64,000 nucleotides of DNA. Source: Enterobacter huaxiensis (lineage in GTDB: Bacteria; Pseudomonadota; Gammaproteobacteria; Enterobacterales; Enterobacteriaceae). The first letter of the stretch is position 1; the number at the start of each line of letters is the position of its first letter. Of this stretch, positions 27,403 through 36,853 are shown in pieces. The DNA is taken from NCBI RefSeq assembly GCF_003594935.2, contig NZ_CP043342.1, forward strand, positions 3,782,001-3,846,000. Direction: 5' to 3'. Under the pieces are notes generated by a model. The model saw only the letters and a list, made by a program, of their open reading frames with translations. It ran no database searches and was not told where the DNA came from. The position numbers were made by a program, and so were the translations under genes.

Positions 27403-28647
27403 TTAACACAATCTCTGCGCGATCCAGCCCGTAATCTCGTTCAACGCTTTGTCAAAATTCTGATACACCGGGCTGAACGGCACCTCAAGCAGTTTGCCAT
27501 CCGAAGATGACGAGGTGATTAAGCGCGACTCTTCCTCCGGGCTGAACGGATCGTTCTTCCAGAACCCTGACAGCATCGGCGTTGGGCAACGGCGGCCCAA
27601 TAACCCCTGCGTTTTTAACGAGTAGCGATTGAGCTCAACGCGCAGCGCTTCGTCCGATGCATCATGCATGCCAAGCCGGCTGGCCAGCACGTCCAGGTAC
27701 ATCTCCGGTACGCTGCCCTGCCGGGTTGGATCGCTGAGCAACGCGTGCACCACCGGGCCAAGACAGGCCACTGCTTTCAGGCGGGACGACTCCAGGTAAG
27801 CCAGACGCACCGCGACGTTCGCTCCGAAGCGGAAACCAAACGCCGCCACGCGGGTATGGTCAACCCACGGAATATTTTCCAGCGCCTTAAGCGCATGCTG
27901 GTGCAGCAGGCTCGAATCCTGAGTGAGCTTCCACTTGGAAGAGAAGCCAATAGAAGGCATGTCGAGCGTCAGCATCGCGATCCCTTTCGGGGCGAAGTAG
28001 CGCTCATACAGGCTGTAATAGTCAATCTGCAGGGCGTCCAGCCCCCCGCACATCAGGACGGTCGGGAACGGCCCCTCGCCTTCCGGCATATGCAGGAACC
28101 CGGTGACGGGGGCACCGCCGGGGATCGTGAACTCAAGCTCGCGCATCTGGCCCGGCAGACGCTGGGCGGCCTCTTCATAGGCGCGATTTGCCAGCGCCTG
28201 CGCCTGCTCGGCCAGCTCATCTCCTTTCAGGTGAGGGTAAGCGGCGATGCTATAAAGGTTAGCCGCATGCAGCCAGTGCTTGCCGCTGCGCGCGGCGTCC
28301 TCTTCCTGGCTCGCCTTTTGCTGCCAGAGCATCGCCTGCTTAGACCATTCGTAAATCCAGTTGCCGCCGCGATAGCCCACCACCGTATCGTAGAGTTCGC
28401 TGTCGGTACGTTCAGACTCGCTCATCACGATACGCGCCTGCACGTCAAGGATTTCACGCGGATCGATACCGCGCCAGATCCACATCAGGCGGTTAATCAT
28501 GCGATACCAGTGGGGCACGTTTTTACCGTCTAACGCTGACTGCACGGAAGGCATGATGCCAGGGTTAAACCGACGCACCAGCGTCGACGTTTCAGGATGC
28601 TTGAAACGGGGTTTGAAGAGAGTCTCGGTGAGATTCGCCTGCGTCAT
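27403..28647 (-). CDS. frsA: Esterase/fermentation-respiration switch protein FrsA
   Basis: A 414-residue alpha/beta-hydrolase-fold protein, same length and order as E. coli FrsA (YafA). The nucleophile elbow reads GFRFGAN, without the usual serine, as in the family. E. coli FrsA binds unphosphorylated EIIA-Glc and shifts metabolism towards fermentation; its enzymatic activity is debated. It lies between crl and gpt. Confidence 0.95.
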   Translation of the reverse strand: MTQANLTETLFKPRFKHPETSTLVRRFNPGIMPSVQSALDGKNVPHWYRMINRLMWIWRGIDPREILDVQARIVMSESERTDSELYDTVVGYRGGNWIYEWSKQAMLWQQKASQEEDAARSGKHWLHAANLYSIAAYPHLKGDELAEQAQALANRAYEEAAQRLPGQMRELEFTIPGGAPVTGFLHMPEGEGPFPTVLMCGGLDALQIDYYSLYERYFAPKGIAMLTLDMPSIGFSSKWKLTQDSSLLHQHALKALENIPWVDHTRVAAFGFRFGANVAVRLAYLESSRLKAVACLGPVVHALLSDPTRQGSVPEMYLDVLASRLGMHDASDEALRVELNRYSLKTQGLLGRRCPTPMLSGFWKNDPFSPEEESRLITSSSSDGKLLEVPFSPVYQNFDKALNEITGWIAQRLC

Positions 28648-28711
28648 TGCATTGCCTCCATGGATACGTCAGATGAAGACTATTGTAACGCGCTGCGGAC
28701 TAAAAAGAACA

Positions 28712-28731
28712 ACGCCCGGCATGCCGGGCGT
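28712..28731 (-). terminator. Terminator of gpt
   Basis: A perfect 20-base palindrome with a GCCCGGCATGCCGGGC core lies just past the gpt stop. On the minus strand it is followed by a T-rich stretch. Confidence 0.75.
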
Positions 28732-28750
28732 GTAAAGTTACGTGCTGGTA

Positions 28751-29209
28751 TTAACGGCCTGAAATAGGCGGTACGAAGACCACGCCCATATCCCATGGCT
28801 GTTCAATCCAGGTATCCTGAGGGATATCAATCACGTAATCATCAACCAGTGGGCGACCAGCAGGTTTGGCGAAGATCGTGACGAAGTGCGCTTTTGGATA
28901 CATTTCACGGATAGCCACCGCGGTACCGCCGGTATCCACCAGGTCATCGATAACGATGAAGCCTTCACCGTCGCCTTCCGCGCGCTTCAGCACGGTCAGC
29001 TCACGCTGGTTGTCGTGGTCATAGCTGGAGATACATACGGTATCGACATGACGAATACCCAGCTCACGTGCCAGCAGCGCCCCCGGTACCAGACCGCCAC
29101 GGCTAACGGCAATAATGCCTTTCCACTGTTCGGAAGGCATCAGACGCGCAGCCAGTTTGCGTGCGTGAATCTGCAACATGTCCCAGGTGACGACGTATTT
29201 TTCGCTCAT
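28751..29209 (-). CDS. gpt: Xanthine-guanine phosphoribosyltransferase
   Basis: The 152-residue enzyme salvages xanthine, guanine and, less well, hypoxanthine to nucleotides using PRPP. The PRPP-binding loop is FIVIDDLVDTGGTA (near residue 85-98), and the xanthine-specific C-terminal part WIEQPWDMGVVFVPP is present. Length matches E. coli Gpt. It is divergent from pepD. Confidence 0.98.
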   Translation of the reverse strand: MSEKYVVTWDMLQIHARKLAARLMPSEQWKGIIAVSRGGLVPGALLARELGIRHVDTVCISSYDHDNQRELTVLKRAEGDGEGFIVIDDLVDTGGTAVAIREMYPKAHFVTIFAKPAGRPLVDDYVIDIPQDTWIEQPWDMGVVFVPPISGR

Positions 29210-29470
29210 GTGAAGTGTCCCAGCCTGTTTATAAACGGCTTAAAAAGTGTTCTAGGGGGAAATAGGTTGCGCGAGATTATAGAGATCTGACGCACTAAAA
29301 ACCAGTGTTTAGCGCCCTGAGCCTGAGTTTTTACATGCTTTATGCTACCCGCCGCCGGAGAAAGTGGTATTCTCAAAGGCATCTCGCAAGCCTGACTTGT
29401 GGTAACTATTAACCTGCTAACCCTGTGACCTGCAACATTGTTTTGCAGTGCATCGACAAGGAGACTTATC

Positions 29471-30928
29471 GTGTCTGAACTGTCTCAGTTATCTCCACAG
29501 CCCCTGTGGGATATTTTTGCCAAAATCTGCTCTATTCCGCACCCTTCCTATCACGAAGAACAGCTTGCCGAACATATTATGGGCTGGGCGAAGGAAAAGG
29601 GCCTGCACGCCGAGCGTGACCAGGTTGGCAACATTCTGATCCGTAAACCCGCAACTGCAGGCATGGAGAACCGCAAACCGGTTGTGCTGCAGGCGCACCT
29701 GGACATGGTTCCACAGAAAAACAACGATACCGTTCACGACTTCACTAAAGATCCTATCCAGCCGTACATCGACGGTGAGTGGGTGAAAGCGCGCGGCACG
29801 ACCCTGGGCGCGGATAACGGTATTGGTATGGCCTCTGCACTGGCAGTCCTGGCGGACGACAGCGTTGAGCATGGTCCGCTGGAAGTCTTGCTGACCATGA
29901 CCGAAGAAGCGGGCATGGACGGGGCGTTCGGTCTGCAGGCTAACTGGCTGCAGGCGGACATTCTGATCAACACCGACTCCGAAGAAGAAGGCGAGATCTA
30001 TATGGGCTGTGCGGGCGGGATCGACTTCATCTCTACCCTGCCGCTGTCCCGTGAAGCCATTCCTGCTGGCTTCGAGACCTTCAAGCTGACGCTGAAAGGG
30101 CTGAAGGGCGGCCACTCCGGCGGCGATATTCACCTGGGCCTGGGCAACGCCAACAAACTGCTGGCACGTTTCCTGGCGGGCCACGCGGCCGAGCTGGATC
30201 TGCGTCTGGTAGATTTCAACGGCGGCACCCTGCGCAACGCGATCCCACGTGAAGCCTTCGCCACCGTCGCCGTGCCTGCTGCGAAAGCAGACGAGCTGAA
30301 AAAACTCTCCAGCGTTTATCTCGACATCCTGAAAAACGAGCTGTCTGAGAAAGAGAAAAACCTGACCGTGGTGCTGGAATCTGTTTCTACAGATAAAGCG
30401 GCGCTGACCGCACGGTCACGCGACGGCTTCGTTCAGCTGCTGAACGCAACGCCAAACGGCGTGATCCGCAACTCTGACGTCGCGAAAGGCGTGGTCGAAA
30501 CCTCGCTGAACGTGGGCGTAGTGACCATGGCTGAAGACAGCGCGGAGATTATCTGCCTGATCCGCTCTCTGATCGACAGCGGCAAAGAGTACGTGGTGAG
30601 CATGCTGGAATCCCTGGGCACGCTGGCAGGCGCGAAAACGTCTGCAAAAGGCAGCTACCCGGGCTGGCAGCCGGATGCAACCTCTCCGGTCATGGCGCTG
30701 GTGCGTGAAACCTATCAGCGTCTGTTCAACAGCACGCCGAATATTCAGGTTATCCACGCCGGTCTGGAATGTGGTCTGTTCAAGAAACCGTATCCGGAGA
30801 TGGACATGGTGTCTATCGGGCCAACCATCACCGGCCCGCACTCGCCGGATGAGCAGGTTCATATCGAAAGCGTTGGCCACTACTGGACGCTGCTGACTGA
30901 ACTGCTGAAGGCGATCCCAGTTAAGTAA
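29471..30928 (+). CDS. pepD: Cytosol non-specific dipeptidase (aminoacyl-histidine dipeptidase)
   Basis: A 485-residue M20-family zinc dipeptidase that cleaves carnosine and many other dipeptides. Metal ligands are visible in VLQAHLDMV, LGADNGIGMA, MTEEAGMDGAFG and NTDSEEEGE. The start is GTG at 29471 (MSELSQLSPQPLW), giving exactly the E. coli length and preceded by AAGGAG. It is divergent from gpt as in E. coli. Confidence 0.97.
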   Translation: MSELSQLSPQPLWDIFAKICSIPHPSYHEEQLAEHIMGWAKEKGLHAERDQVGNILIRKPATAGMENRKPVVLQAHLDMVPQKNNDTVHDFTKDPIQPYIDGEWVKARGTTLGADNGIGMASALAVLADDSVEHGPLEVLLTMTEEAGMDGAFGLQANWLQADILINTDSEEEGEIYMGCAGGIDFISTLPLSREAIPAGFETFKLTLKGLKGGHSGGDIHLGLGNANKLLARFLAGHAAELDLRLVDFNGGTLRNAIPREAFATVAVPAAKADELKKLSSVYLDILKNELSEKEKNLTVVLESVSTDKAALTARSRDGFVQLLNATPNGVIRNSDVAKGVVETSLNVGVVTMAEDSAEIICLIRSLIDSGKEYVVSMLESLGTLAGAKTSAKGSYPGWQPDATSPVMALVRETYQRLFNSTPNIQVIHAGLECGLFKKPYPEMDMVSIGPTITGPHSPDEQVHIESVGHYWTLLTELLKAIPVK

Positions 30929-30930
30929 CA

Positions 30931-30963
30931 CCCTCACCCCAGCCCTCTCCCAAAGGGAGAGGG
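30931..30963. repeat. Intergenic palindromic repeat after pepD
   Basis: CCCTCACCCCAG is followed by CCCTCTCCC (30943-30951), AAA, and GGGAGAGGG (30955-30963). It is nearly identical to the repeat at 26901 and sits between convergent pepD and dinB. Confidence 0.7.
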
Positions 30964-30989
30964 TGAAAAACCTCTCGCCACCGGGCGTT

Positions 30990-32048
30990 TTACAATCCCA
31001 AAACCAGCTGCCGCTCTAACTGCGGATCCAGCAGCGTGACGTGCAATCCCACCAGCCTCACCCCGCGCCCGCCTCGTCGTTCTTCCCATGCCTTTTTCGC
31101 CGTCGCGATAAGATCCTCTTTATTCAGACGCGGCCAGACGTGTTCCTGCGTGGTCTGCTGAAAATCGTTGAATTTTAACTTGATCCCCTGACGTGCGATC
31201 AGCAGGTCCGGTTTCACCTTGATTAAGCGCCGCTCCAGCTCGGGATAGAGCTGCTCTGTGATAATGGTCTCGCAGTCAGACCAGTCGTGGATGTCTTCAA
31301 TTAACGTGCGTTCAACCCCAACGGATTTTCGCAGCCGTTCGCTGTTTACGTCACGATCGTCAATGCCCTGGCTGCGCTCCCACAGCACGCGGCCAAACTT
31401 CCCGAAGCGCTTGAGCAGCATGGCGAGGTCGCTTCGCTGTACGTCTTCACAGGTGCGCAGCCCCATGTTTTCAAGCTTTGCGGCCGAGACTTTACCCACC
31501 CCCGGAATTTTGCCAAGCGGCAGCGTCTTTAAAAACGCCGGAACCTCTTCAGGGGTGATGACGTACTGGCCGTTGGGTTTATTTAAGTCGGACGCGATTT
31601 TAGCGAGAAACTTCACCGGCGCGACCCCCGCTGACGCGGTCAGGTTCAGCTCGTTGAAAATGGTCTGGCGAATTTCCTGAGCCATCAGCGTGGCGGAACC
31701 GTGGCAGTGCAGGCTGTCAGTCACATCGAGGTAGGCTTCATCCAGCGAGAGGGGTTCAATCAGTGACGTGTAACGCGAGAAGATCTCCCGGATATGCACC
31801 GACGCTTCCTTGTACGCCTCGAAGCGGCCGGGCAAAAGGGTGAGATGCGGGCAGAGCTTGAGCGCCGTCGCGGTCGGCATGGCGCTGCGCACGCCAAATT
31901 TGCGCGCGGGGTAGTTGGCGGTGCTGATCACACCGCGCTGAACGCGGCTGCCGCCAATGGCGATGGGAATATCCCGCAGCGCCGGGTTGTCTCGCATCTC
32001 CACTGCGGCAAAAAAGCAGTCCATATCGACATGGATTATTTTGCGCAT
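30990..32048 (-). CDS. dinB: DNA polymerase IV
   Basis: A 352-residue Y-family translesion polymerase. The palm motifs are MRKIIHVDMDCFFAAVE (first aspartates) and LSLDEAYLDVT (catalytic D/E pair), with helix-hairpin-helix KIPGVGKVSAAKLENMG. The C-terminal end QLERQLVLGL is the beta-clamp binding peptide. It is one residue longer than E. coli DinB. A LexA box lies 18 bp upstream, so it belongs to the SOS regulon. Confidence 0.97.
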   Translation of the reverse strand: MRKIIHVDMDCFFAAVEMRDNPALRDIPIAIGGSRVQRGVISTANYPARKFGVRSAMPTATALKLCPHLTLLPGRFEAYKEASVHIREIFSRYTSLIEPLSLDEAYLDVTDSLHCHGSATLMAQEIRQTIFNELNLTASAGVAPVKFLAKIASDLNKPNGQYVITPEEVPAFLKTLPLGKIPGVGKVSAAKLENMGLRTCEDVQRSDLAMLLKRFGKFGRVLWERSQGIDDRDVNSERLRKSVGVERTLIEDIHDWSDCETIITEQLYPELERRLIKVKPDLLIARQGIKLKFNDFQQTTQEHVWPRLNKEDLIATAKKAWEERRGGRGVRLVGLHVTLLDPQLERQLVLGL

Positions 32049-32065
32049 AGTAAGCCCTCACTCAT

Positions 32066-32085
32066 CACTGGATAAGTATACAGTA
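32066..32085 (-). promoter_or_regulatory. LexA (SOS) box of dinB
   Basis: CTG (32068-32070), ten bases, CAG (32081-32083) give the CTG-N10-CAG consensus. On the minus strand the half TACTGTATA is a perfect match. It lies about 20 bp from the dinB start. Confidence 0.88.
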
Positions 32086-32118
32086 AATAAATGAGGGTTG
32101 AGAAGCGGATGTAAGAAC

Positions 32119-32146
32119 GCCGGGTGAAGGCTTTGCCTTACCCGGC
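32119..32146. repeat. REP element between nqrM and dinB
   Basis: GCCGGGTGAAGGC pairs with GCCTTACCCGGC around a TTT loop. The right arm GCCTTACCCGGCCTAC recurs at 44185-44200 after yafV. Confidence 0.75.
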
Positions 32147-32156
32147 CTACAAAAAC

Positions 32157-32360
32157 TTAAATAATGCGCTGCTGTTCACGGGCCATTCTTTTTTTCCGGG
32201 CATCGCAGGGTTCCGGGCAGTCGCAAACCTTTTCCATACCGAGAGATGAAATCCCCCCACAGCTGCCCTGAATGCTTTTACGCTTAACGATCCAGCCTAA
32301 AGACATACCGAATACCACCAGCACAAACACGGCGAATGTTGCCAGAAACGTCACCATCAT
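32157..32360 (-). CDS. nqrM: Na+-NQR maturation protein NqrM
   Basis: A 67-residue (or 66 if the second ATG at 32357 is used) protein of the NqrM/DUF539 family. It has one N-terminal membrane helix (FLATFAVFVLVVFGMSLGWIV) and four cysteines in SCGG and CDCPEPC. NqrM is needed to place the iron centre between NqrD and NqrE. The ATG overlaps the nqrF stop by one base (TAATG), so translation is coupled. In many bacteria apbE stands between nqrF and nqrM; here it does not. Confidence 0.93.
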   Translation of the reverse strand: MMVTFLATFAVFVLVVFGMSLGWIVKRKSIQGSCGGISSLGMEKVCDCPEPCDARKKRMAREQQRII

Positions 32361-33583
32361 TAGCCTCCAAAGTCATCGAGCATGATGTTTTCGTCTTCCA
32401 CGCCAAGGTCGTGAAGCATCTTGATCACGGCGGCGTTCATCATTGGCGGCCCACACATATAGAACTCGCAGTCTTCCGGGGCCGGGTGCTGCCTGAGATA
32501 GTTTTCATACAGCACGTTGTGGATGAACCCCGTGTAGCCGGTCCAGCTATCTTCCGGCTGCGGATCGGAGAGCGCCACGTGGAAGGTAAAGTTCGGGTTC
32601 TCACGCGCGAGCTGTTCAAACTCCTCGTCATAGAACATTTCCCGCAGCGAACGCGCTCCGTACCAGAAGCTGATTTTACGCTGGCTGCCAAGCCGCTTGA
32701 GCTGGTCGAAAATATGCGAGCGCATCGGCGCCATACCGGCACCGCCGCCGATAAAGACCATTTCCGCGTCGGTATCTTTAGCGAAGAATTCCCCGAACGG
32801 GCCGGAAATCGTCACCTTGTCGCCCGGCTTGAGTGACCAAATGTAGGAAGACATAATGCCCGGCGGCGCGTCCGGCACGTTAGGCGGCGGCGTGGCGATA
32901 CGCACGTTCAGCATGATGATGCCTTTCTCTTCCGGATAGTTTGCCATGGAGTAGGCGCGCAGCGTTGGCTCCTTCACCTCAGAGACAAAGCGGAAGAGAT
33001 TAAATTTATCCCAGTCGGCACGGTATTCGTCCGGTACGTCGAAATCAGTATACGCCACGGTATGCGCCGGGCACTCAATCTGGATGTAACCGCCCGCCCG
33101 GAACGGAACGCTCTCTCCTTCTGGAACGCGAAGCTTCAGCTCTTTAATAAAGGTGGCTTTGTTATCATTGGAGATAACCTCGCACTCCCATTTTTTAACG
33201 CCGAAGATCTCCTCCGGGAGCTCGATTTTCATGTTCTGGCGCACCGCGACCTGGCACGCCAGCCGACAGCCCTCTTTTGCCTCGCGTTTCGAAATGTGCG
33301 AAAGCTCGGTTGGCAGGATATCGCCGCCGCCCTCCTTCACTTTTACGCGGCACTGCCCGCAGGAGCCGCCTCCGCCGCAGGCTGAGGAGACAAAAATCCC
33401 GTTACCGGAAAGCGTGTTAAGCAGCTTGTCGCCGGCAGGCGTGCGGATCTGATTCTGCGGATCGTCGTTGATATCAATAACGACATCGCCTGCGTTCACC
33501 AGCTTCGCGCGTGCGGCCAGAATCAGCCCCGACAGCACCAGTACAATCAGCGTGAACATCACCACGCCAAGAATTATTTCCAT
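32360..33583 (-). CDS. nqrF: Na+-translocating NADH:quinone reductase subunit F
   Basis: The 407-residue entry subunit oxidises NADH. It has an N-terminal membrane anchor (GVVMFTLIVLVLSGLILAA), a 2Fe-2S ferredoxin domain (SACGGGGSCGQC with a later CRLAC), an FAD domain (RAYSMANYPEE) and an NAD domain (VFIGGGAGMAPMRSH). It starts 10 bp after nqrE. Length matches Vibrio and Klebsiella NqrF. Confidence 0.97.
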   Translation of the reverse strand: MEIILGVVMFTLIVLVLSGLILAARAKLVNAGDVVIDINDDPQNQIRTPAGDKLLNTLSGNGIFVSSACGGGGSCGQCRVKVKEGGGDILPTELSHISKREAKEGCRLACQVAVRQNMKIELPEEIFGVKKWECEVISNDNKATFIKELKLRVPEGESVPFRAGGYIQIECPAHTVAYTDFDVPDEYRADWDKFNLFRFVSEVKEPTLRAYSMANYPEEKGIIMLNVRIATPPPNVPDAPPGIMSSYIWSLKPGDKVTISGPFGEFFAKDTDAEMVFIGGGAGMAPMRSHIFDQLKRLGSQRKISFWYGARSLREMFYDEEFEQLARENPNFTFHVALSDPQPEDSWTGYTGFIHNVLYENYLRQHPAPEDCEFYMCGPPMMNAAVIKMLHDLGVEDENIMLDDFGG

Positions 33584-33593
33584 CTGTTAGCCC

Positions 33594-34190
33594 TTATAGC
33601 TGCACACCGGAGAAGGACATAAAGCCCAGCGCCATTAGCCCGGTGGTGATAAAGGTGATCCCTAAGCCGCGCAGCCCTGCGGGCACGTTGGCATATTTCA
33701 TTTTTTCGCGGATCCCCGCCATGGTGACAATCGCCAGCATCCACCCGATACCGGAACCAAAGCCATAAACAACCGACTCGCTGAAGTTGTAGTCGCGCTG
33801 AACCATGAACGACACGCCACCGAAGATGGCGCAGTTCACCGCAATCAGCGGGAGAAAAATCCCCAGGGCGTTGTAGAGCGAGGGGAAATACTTATCGAGG
33901 ATCATCTCAAGGATTTGCACCAGCGCGGCAATCACCCCGATAAAGGTGATGAAGTTCAGGAAGCTGAGATCGACCCCCTCCACCAGCGCGCCGTCCCGGA
34001 GCACGTAGTTAAACACCAGGTTGTTAATAGGCACAGAAAGCCCCAGCACGACCGTCACCGCCACGCCCAGACCAAATGCCGTCGACACCTTTTTGGACAC
34101 CGCGAGGAAGGTACACATGCCCAGGAAGAACGCGAGCGCCATGTTTTCAACAAACACCGCGCGCACAAACAAACTCAGGTAATGAGCCAT
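33594..34190 (-). CDS. nqrE: Na+-translocating NADH:quinone reductase subunit E
   Basis: A 198-residue integral membrane protein with six helices, paralogous to NqrD and in inverted topology. NqrD and NqrE together hold a buried iron centre by conserved cysteines, seen here in FLGMCTF and VNCAIFGG. It lies 6 bp after nqrD. Confidence 0.96.
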   Translation of the reverse strand: MAHYLSLFVRAVFVENMALAFFLGMCTFLAVSKKVSTAFGLGVAVTVVLGLSVPINNLVFNYVLRDGALVEGVDLSFLNFITFIGVIAALVQILEMILDKYFPSLYNALGIFLPLIAVNCAIFGGVSFMVQRDYNFSESVVYGFGSGIGWMLAIVTMAGIREKMKYANVPAGLRGLGITFITTGLMALGFMSFSGVQL

Positions 34191-34196
34191 TGTCGG

Positions 34197-34835
34197 TTAC
34201 TCCTTTTCCTGCTGTTCAGGCTTCAGCGTGCGAATCAGCCAAATCAGCAAACCGATAATGAAAAATGCGCTGGGTGCCAGCAGGAACAGACCGTTTGGCA
34301 GATACCAGCCGCCGTTCTGCACCGTGTCGAGCACCGTGATGCCAAACAGCTTGCCGCTGCCAATCAGCTCGCGCAGGAACCCTACCGTCAGCAGGATCGC
34401 GCCGTAACCAAGGCCGTTGCCGATACCGTCCATAAAGCTCGCCAGCGGCGGCATTTTCATGGCGTACGCTTCCGCACGCCCCATCACGATACAGTTGGTG
34501 ATGATCAGCCCGACAAACACCGACAGCTGTTTTGAGGTTTCGTAGGCGAAAGCGCGCAGCAGCTGATCGACCACGATCACCAGCGAGGCGATGATCGCCA
34601 TCTGCACGATGATCCTCACGCTGTTCGGGATGTGGTGACGGATCGTGGAGATGAACATGCTGGAAAACGCCGTCACCAGCGTGACCGCCACGGTCATCAC
34701 CAGCGCGGTTTCCAGTTTGGTGGTCACCGCCAGCGCCGAACAGACGCCCAGAACCTGGAGGGTGATCGGGTTATTGGCTAACAGCGGGCCAATGAGCACC
34801 TTTTTAACTTCTTTGAGTTCGCCCGTATCAGCCAT
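34197..34835 (-). CDS. nqrD: Na+-translocating NADH:quinone reductase subunit D
   Basis: A 212-residue membrane subunit paralogous to NqrE. Its six hydrophobic segments and cysteines in LGVCSALA and ITNCIVMGR fit the iron-binding role between cytosolic and periplasmic cofactors. The ATG overlaps the nqrC stop by 8 bp. Confidence 0.96.
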   Translation of the reverse strand: MADTGELKEVKKVLIGPLLANNPITLQVLGVCSALAVTTKLETALVMTVAVTLVTAFSSMFISTIRHHIPNSVRIIVQMAIIASLVIVVDQLLRAFAYETSKQLSVFVGLIITNCIVMGRAEAYAMKMPPLASFMDGIGNGLGYGAILLTVGFLRELIGSGKLFGITVLDTVQNGGWYLPNGLFLLAPSAFFIIGLLIWLIRTLKPEQQEKE

Positions 34836-35622
34836 TGTTCAGCGCTCCTTCACGTACGTTTTTCAGGAAAGGACCAAAGCCCAGCTCGCCCATCCAGAAA
34901 TCAAAACTGTGCTGCACCCCGTTGGAGGTGAGCGTCGCCCCGGAAAGCCCGTCTACGGCGTAGTCGTCTCCCGGACGTGCCGCCCCTTTCATCACTCTCA
35001 GCGCGGGCTGGCCGCTGTCGTCGAGCACTTTCTTCCCGACGAACTGCGCACGCCAGTTAGGGTTCTCAATTTCGCCCCCAAGCCCCGGCGTTTCGCCCTG
35101 GTCATAATACGTAATGCCTTTGACCGTACGGCCATCGGGATCCAGCGCCACAAAGGCGTACATCATTGACCATAACCCGTTGCCGTAGATGGGCAAAACC
35201 ACTTCCTGCACGCGCTTTTGTTCATCGCGGACCAGGTAGATCTCCGCAAGATTGCTGCGGCGCTTAATGCCCGCCGGGTCCTGTGATGCATCAAGGGCGG
35301 TGCTCATCTGCGGATCTTTTAGCGCCTGCGCCTGGTTATATTTCGCCGGGTCTTTGTCCAGCAGTTCACCGGTTTTCAAATCCACCAGCCGTGTGGAGAT
35401 GCGTTCTGCAAATACCTCCGCAACGTCATCCTTCGTCATCCCTTCCTGCATCAGCCCGGCGACGGCGAGAATATTGCGCTGTTTATCCAGCGCGCGCTGT
35501 TCCTGCTGCAGCGGCTTTAACCCCACGGCAGAGCCGGCCACCACAACCGAACAGACAAGGCAGAGCACCAGCACCACCAGCAGCGTTTTGCTGATGCTGT
35601 CGTTATTTTTAACCTCAGCCAC
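34828..35622 (-). CDS. nqrC: Na+-translocating NADH:quinone reductase subunit C
   Basis: A 264-residue subunit with one N-terminal membrane helix (LLVVLVLCLVCSVVVAGSAVGL) and a periplasmic FMN domain. SGAT in DGLSGATLTSNGVQ is the site where ApbE covalently attaches FMN to the threonine. The GTG at 35622 is chosen because GGAGG lies 7 bp upstream and the encoded N-terminus matches the family; it overlaps the nqrB stop by 8 bp. Confidence 0.96.
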   Translation of the reverse strand: MAEVKNNDSISKTLLVVLVLCLVCSVVVAGSAVGLKPLQQEQRALDKQRNILAVAGLMQEGMTKDDVAEVFAERISTRLVDLKTGELLDKDPAKYNQAQALKDPQMSTALDASQDPAGIKRRSNLAEIYLVRDEQKRVQEVVLPIYGNGLWSMMYAFVALDPDGRTVKGITYYDQGETPGLGGEIENPNWRAQFVGKKVLDDSGQPALRVMKGAARPGDDYAVDGLSGATLTSNGVQHSFDFWMGELGFGPFLKNVREGALNNG

Positions 35623-36850
35623 GCGCCTTCCTCCGCTTAATGTTGGCGCGCACGACCAGGTAGTCGAACAGCGGCGCAAACAGGTTGGCAAATAAAATGG
35701 CCAACATCATCCCTTCCGGATACGCCGGGTTGACCACGCGAATCAATACGCACATCACGCCAATGAGCCCCCCGTAGCTCCATTTACCTTTGTCGGTAAA
35801 CGAGGCTGAGACCGGGTCAGTCGCCATAAACATCATGCCGAAGGCAAAGCCGCCGAGAACCAGATGCCAGTACCACGGCATTGAGAACATCGGGTTGGTG
35901 GTTGAACCAATAAGATTGAACAGCGTGGCGGTGAGCACCATGCCCACCATAACGCCCGCCACGATGCGCCAGGACGCCACGCGGCCAAACAGAATAATGG
36001 CCCCACCGAGCAAAATCATCAGCGTAGAGACTTCCCCAATGGAGCCCGGGATGTTGCCAATAAAGGCATCAAGCCAGGTGACAGGCTGGCCCGTCGCGTT
36101 GTTAACCAGCGTTTCGCCGCCGCCTGCCGCCCACTGTGAAAGCGGCGTCGCGCCGGAGAAACCGTCTGCCGCCGTCCACACCAGGTCGCCAGAGATTTGC
36201 GCCGGATAGGCAAAGAACAGGAACGCACGCCCCGCCAGCGCCGGGTTGAGGAAGTTACGCCCGGTGCCGCCGAAGATCTCTTTAGCAATGACCACGCCAA
36301 AGCTGATCCCCAGCGCCGCCTGCCAGAGCGGCAGCGTCGGGGGCACAATCAGCGCAAACAGAATAGAGGTAACGAAGAAGCCTTCGTTGATCTCGTGCTT
36401 GCGGATGATGGCGAACAGTACTTCCCAGAAACCGCCCACGATAAAGACGGTCATGTAAATCGGCAGGAAGAAGACGGCGCCCAGCGTCATCATGCTTATC
36501 CAGCCTGCCTCAGCGCTGAAGCTCACGCCGAGGGACTGCGCCAGACGGTAGTGCCAGTCAGACTGGATGACCTGCGCCAGCTGCGGTGCATCGTACAGAT
36601 GGTGCAGCGCCGGGATGGTCTGCAGGCCGACGTTGTACATCCCCCAGAACATGGCCGGGAAGACCGCAAACCAGACCAGAATCATCATTCGCTTGAGGTC
36701 GATGGCGTCGCGAACGTGCGCCGCCCCCTTCGTCACCAGCCCCGGCGTGTAGAATATGGTCGCCGTCGCTTCATACAGCGGGTAATACTTTTTCAGCTTA
36801 CCCTCGGTGAAGTGCGGCTCTATTTTTTCAAAGAGGTGTTTTAAGCCCAT
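35615..36850 (-). CDS. nqrB: Na+-translocating NADH:quinone reductase subunit B
   Basis: The 411-residue membrane subunit forms the main Na+ channel and carries riboflavin and covalent FMN. The FMN attachment motif SGAT is in DGFSGATPLSQW. About ten hydrophobic helices are present. It follows nqrA by 3 bp. Confidence 0.97.
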   Translation of the reverse strand: MGLKHLFEKIEPHFTEGKLKKYYPLYEATATIFYTPGLVTKGAAHVRDAIDLKRMMILVWFAVFPAMFWGMYNVGLQTIPALHHLYDAPQLAQVIQSDWHYRLAQSLGVSFSAEAGWISMMTLGAVFFLPIYMTVFIVGGFWEVLFAIIRKHEINEGFFVTSILFALIVPPTLPLWQAALGISFGVVIAKEIFGGTGRNFLNPALAGRAFLFFAYPAQISGDLVWTAADGFSGATPLSQWAAGGGETLVNNATGQPVTWLDAFIGNIPGSIGEVSTLMILLGGAIILFGRVASWRIVAGVMVGMVLTATLFNLIGSTTNPMFSMPWYWHLVLGGFAFGMMFMATDPVSASFTDKGKWSYGGLIGVMCVLIRVVNPAYPEGMMLAILFANLFAPLFDYLVVRANIKRRKARG

Positions 36851-36853
36851 CGG

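Noticed and set aside
26901..30963. Repeated CCCTCACCCC...CCCTCTCCC units considered as a CRISPR or phage array
   Set aside because: Only isolated copies kilobases apart with an internal palindrome; they fit dispersed intergenic repeats, and no CRISPR array or cas gene was seen anywhere.
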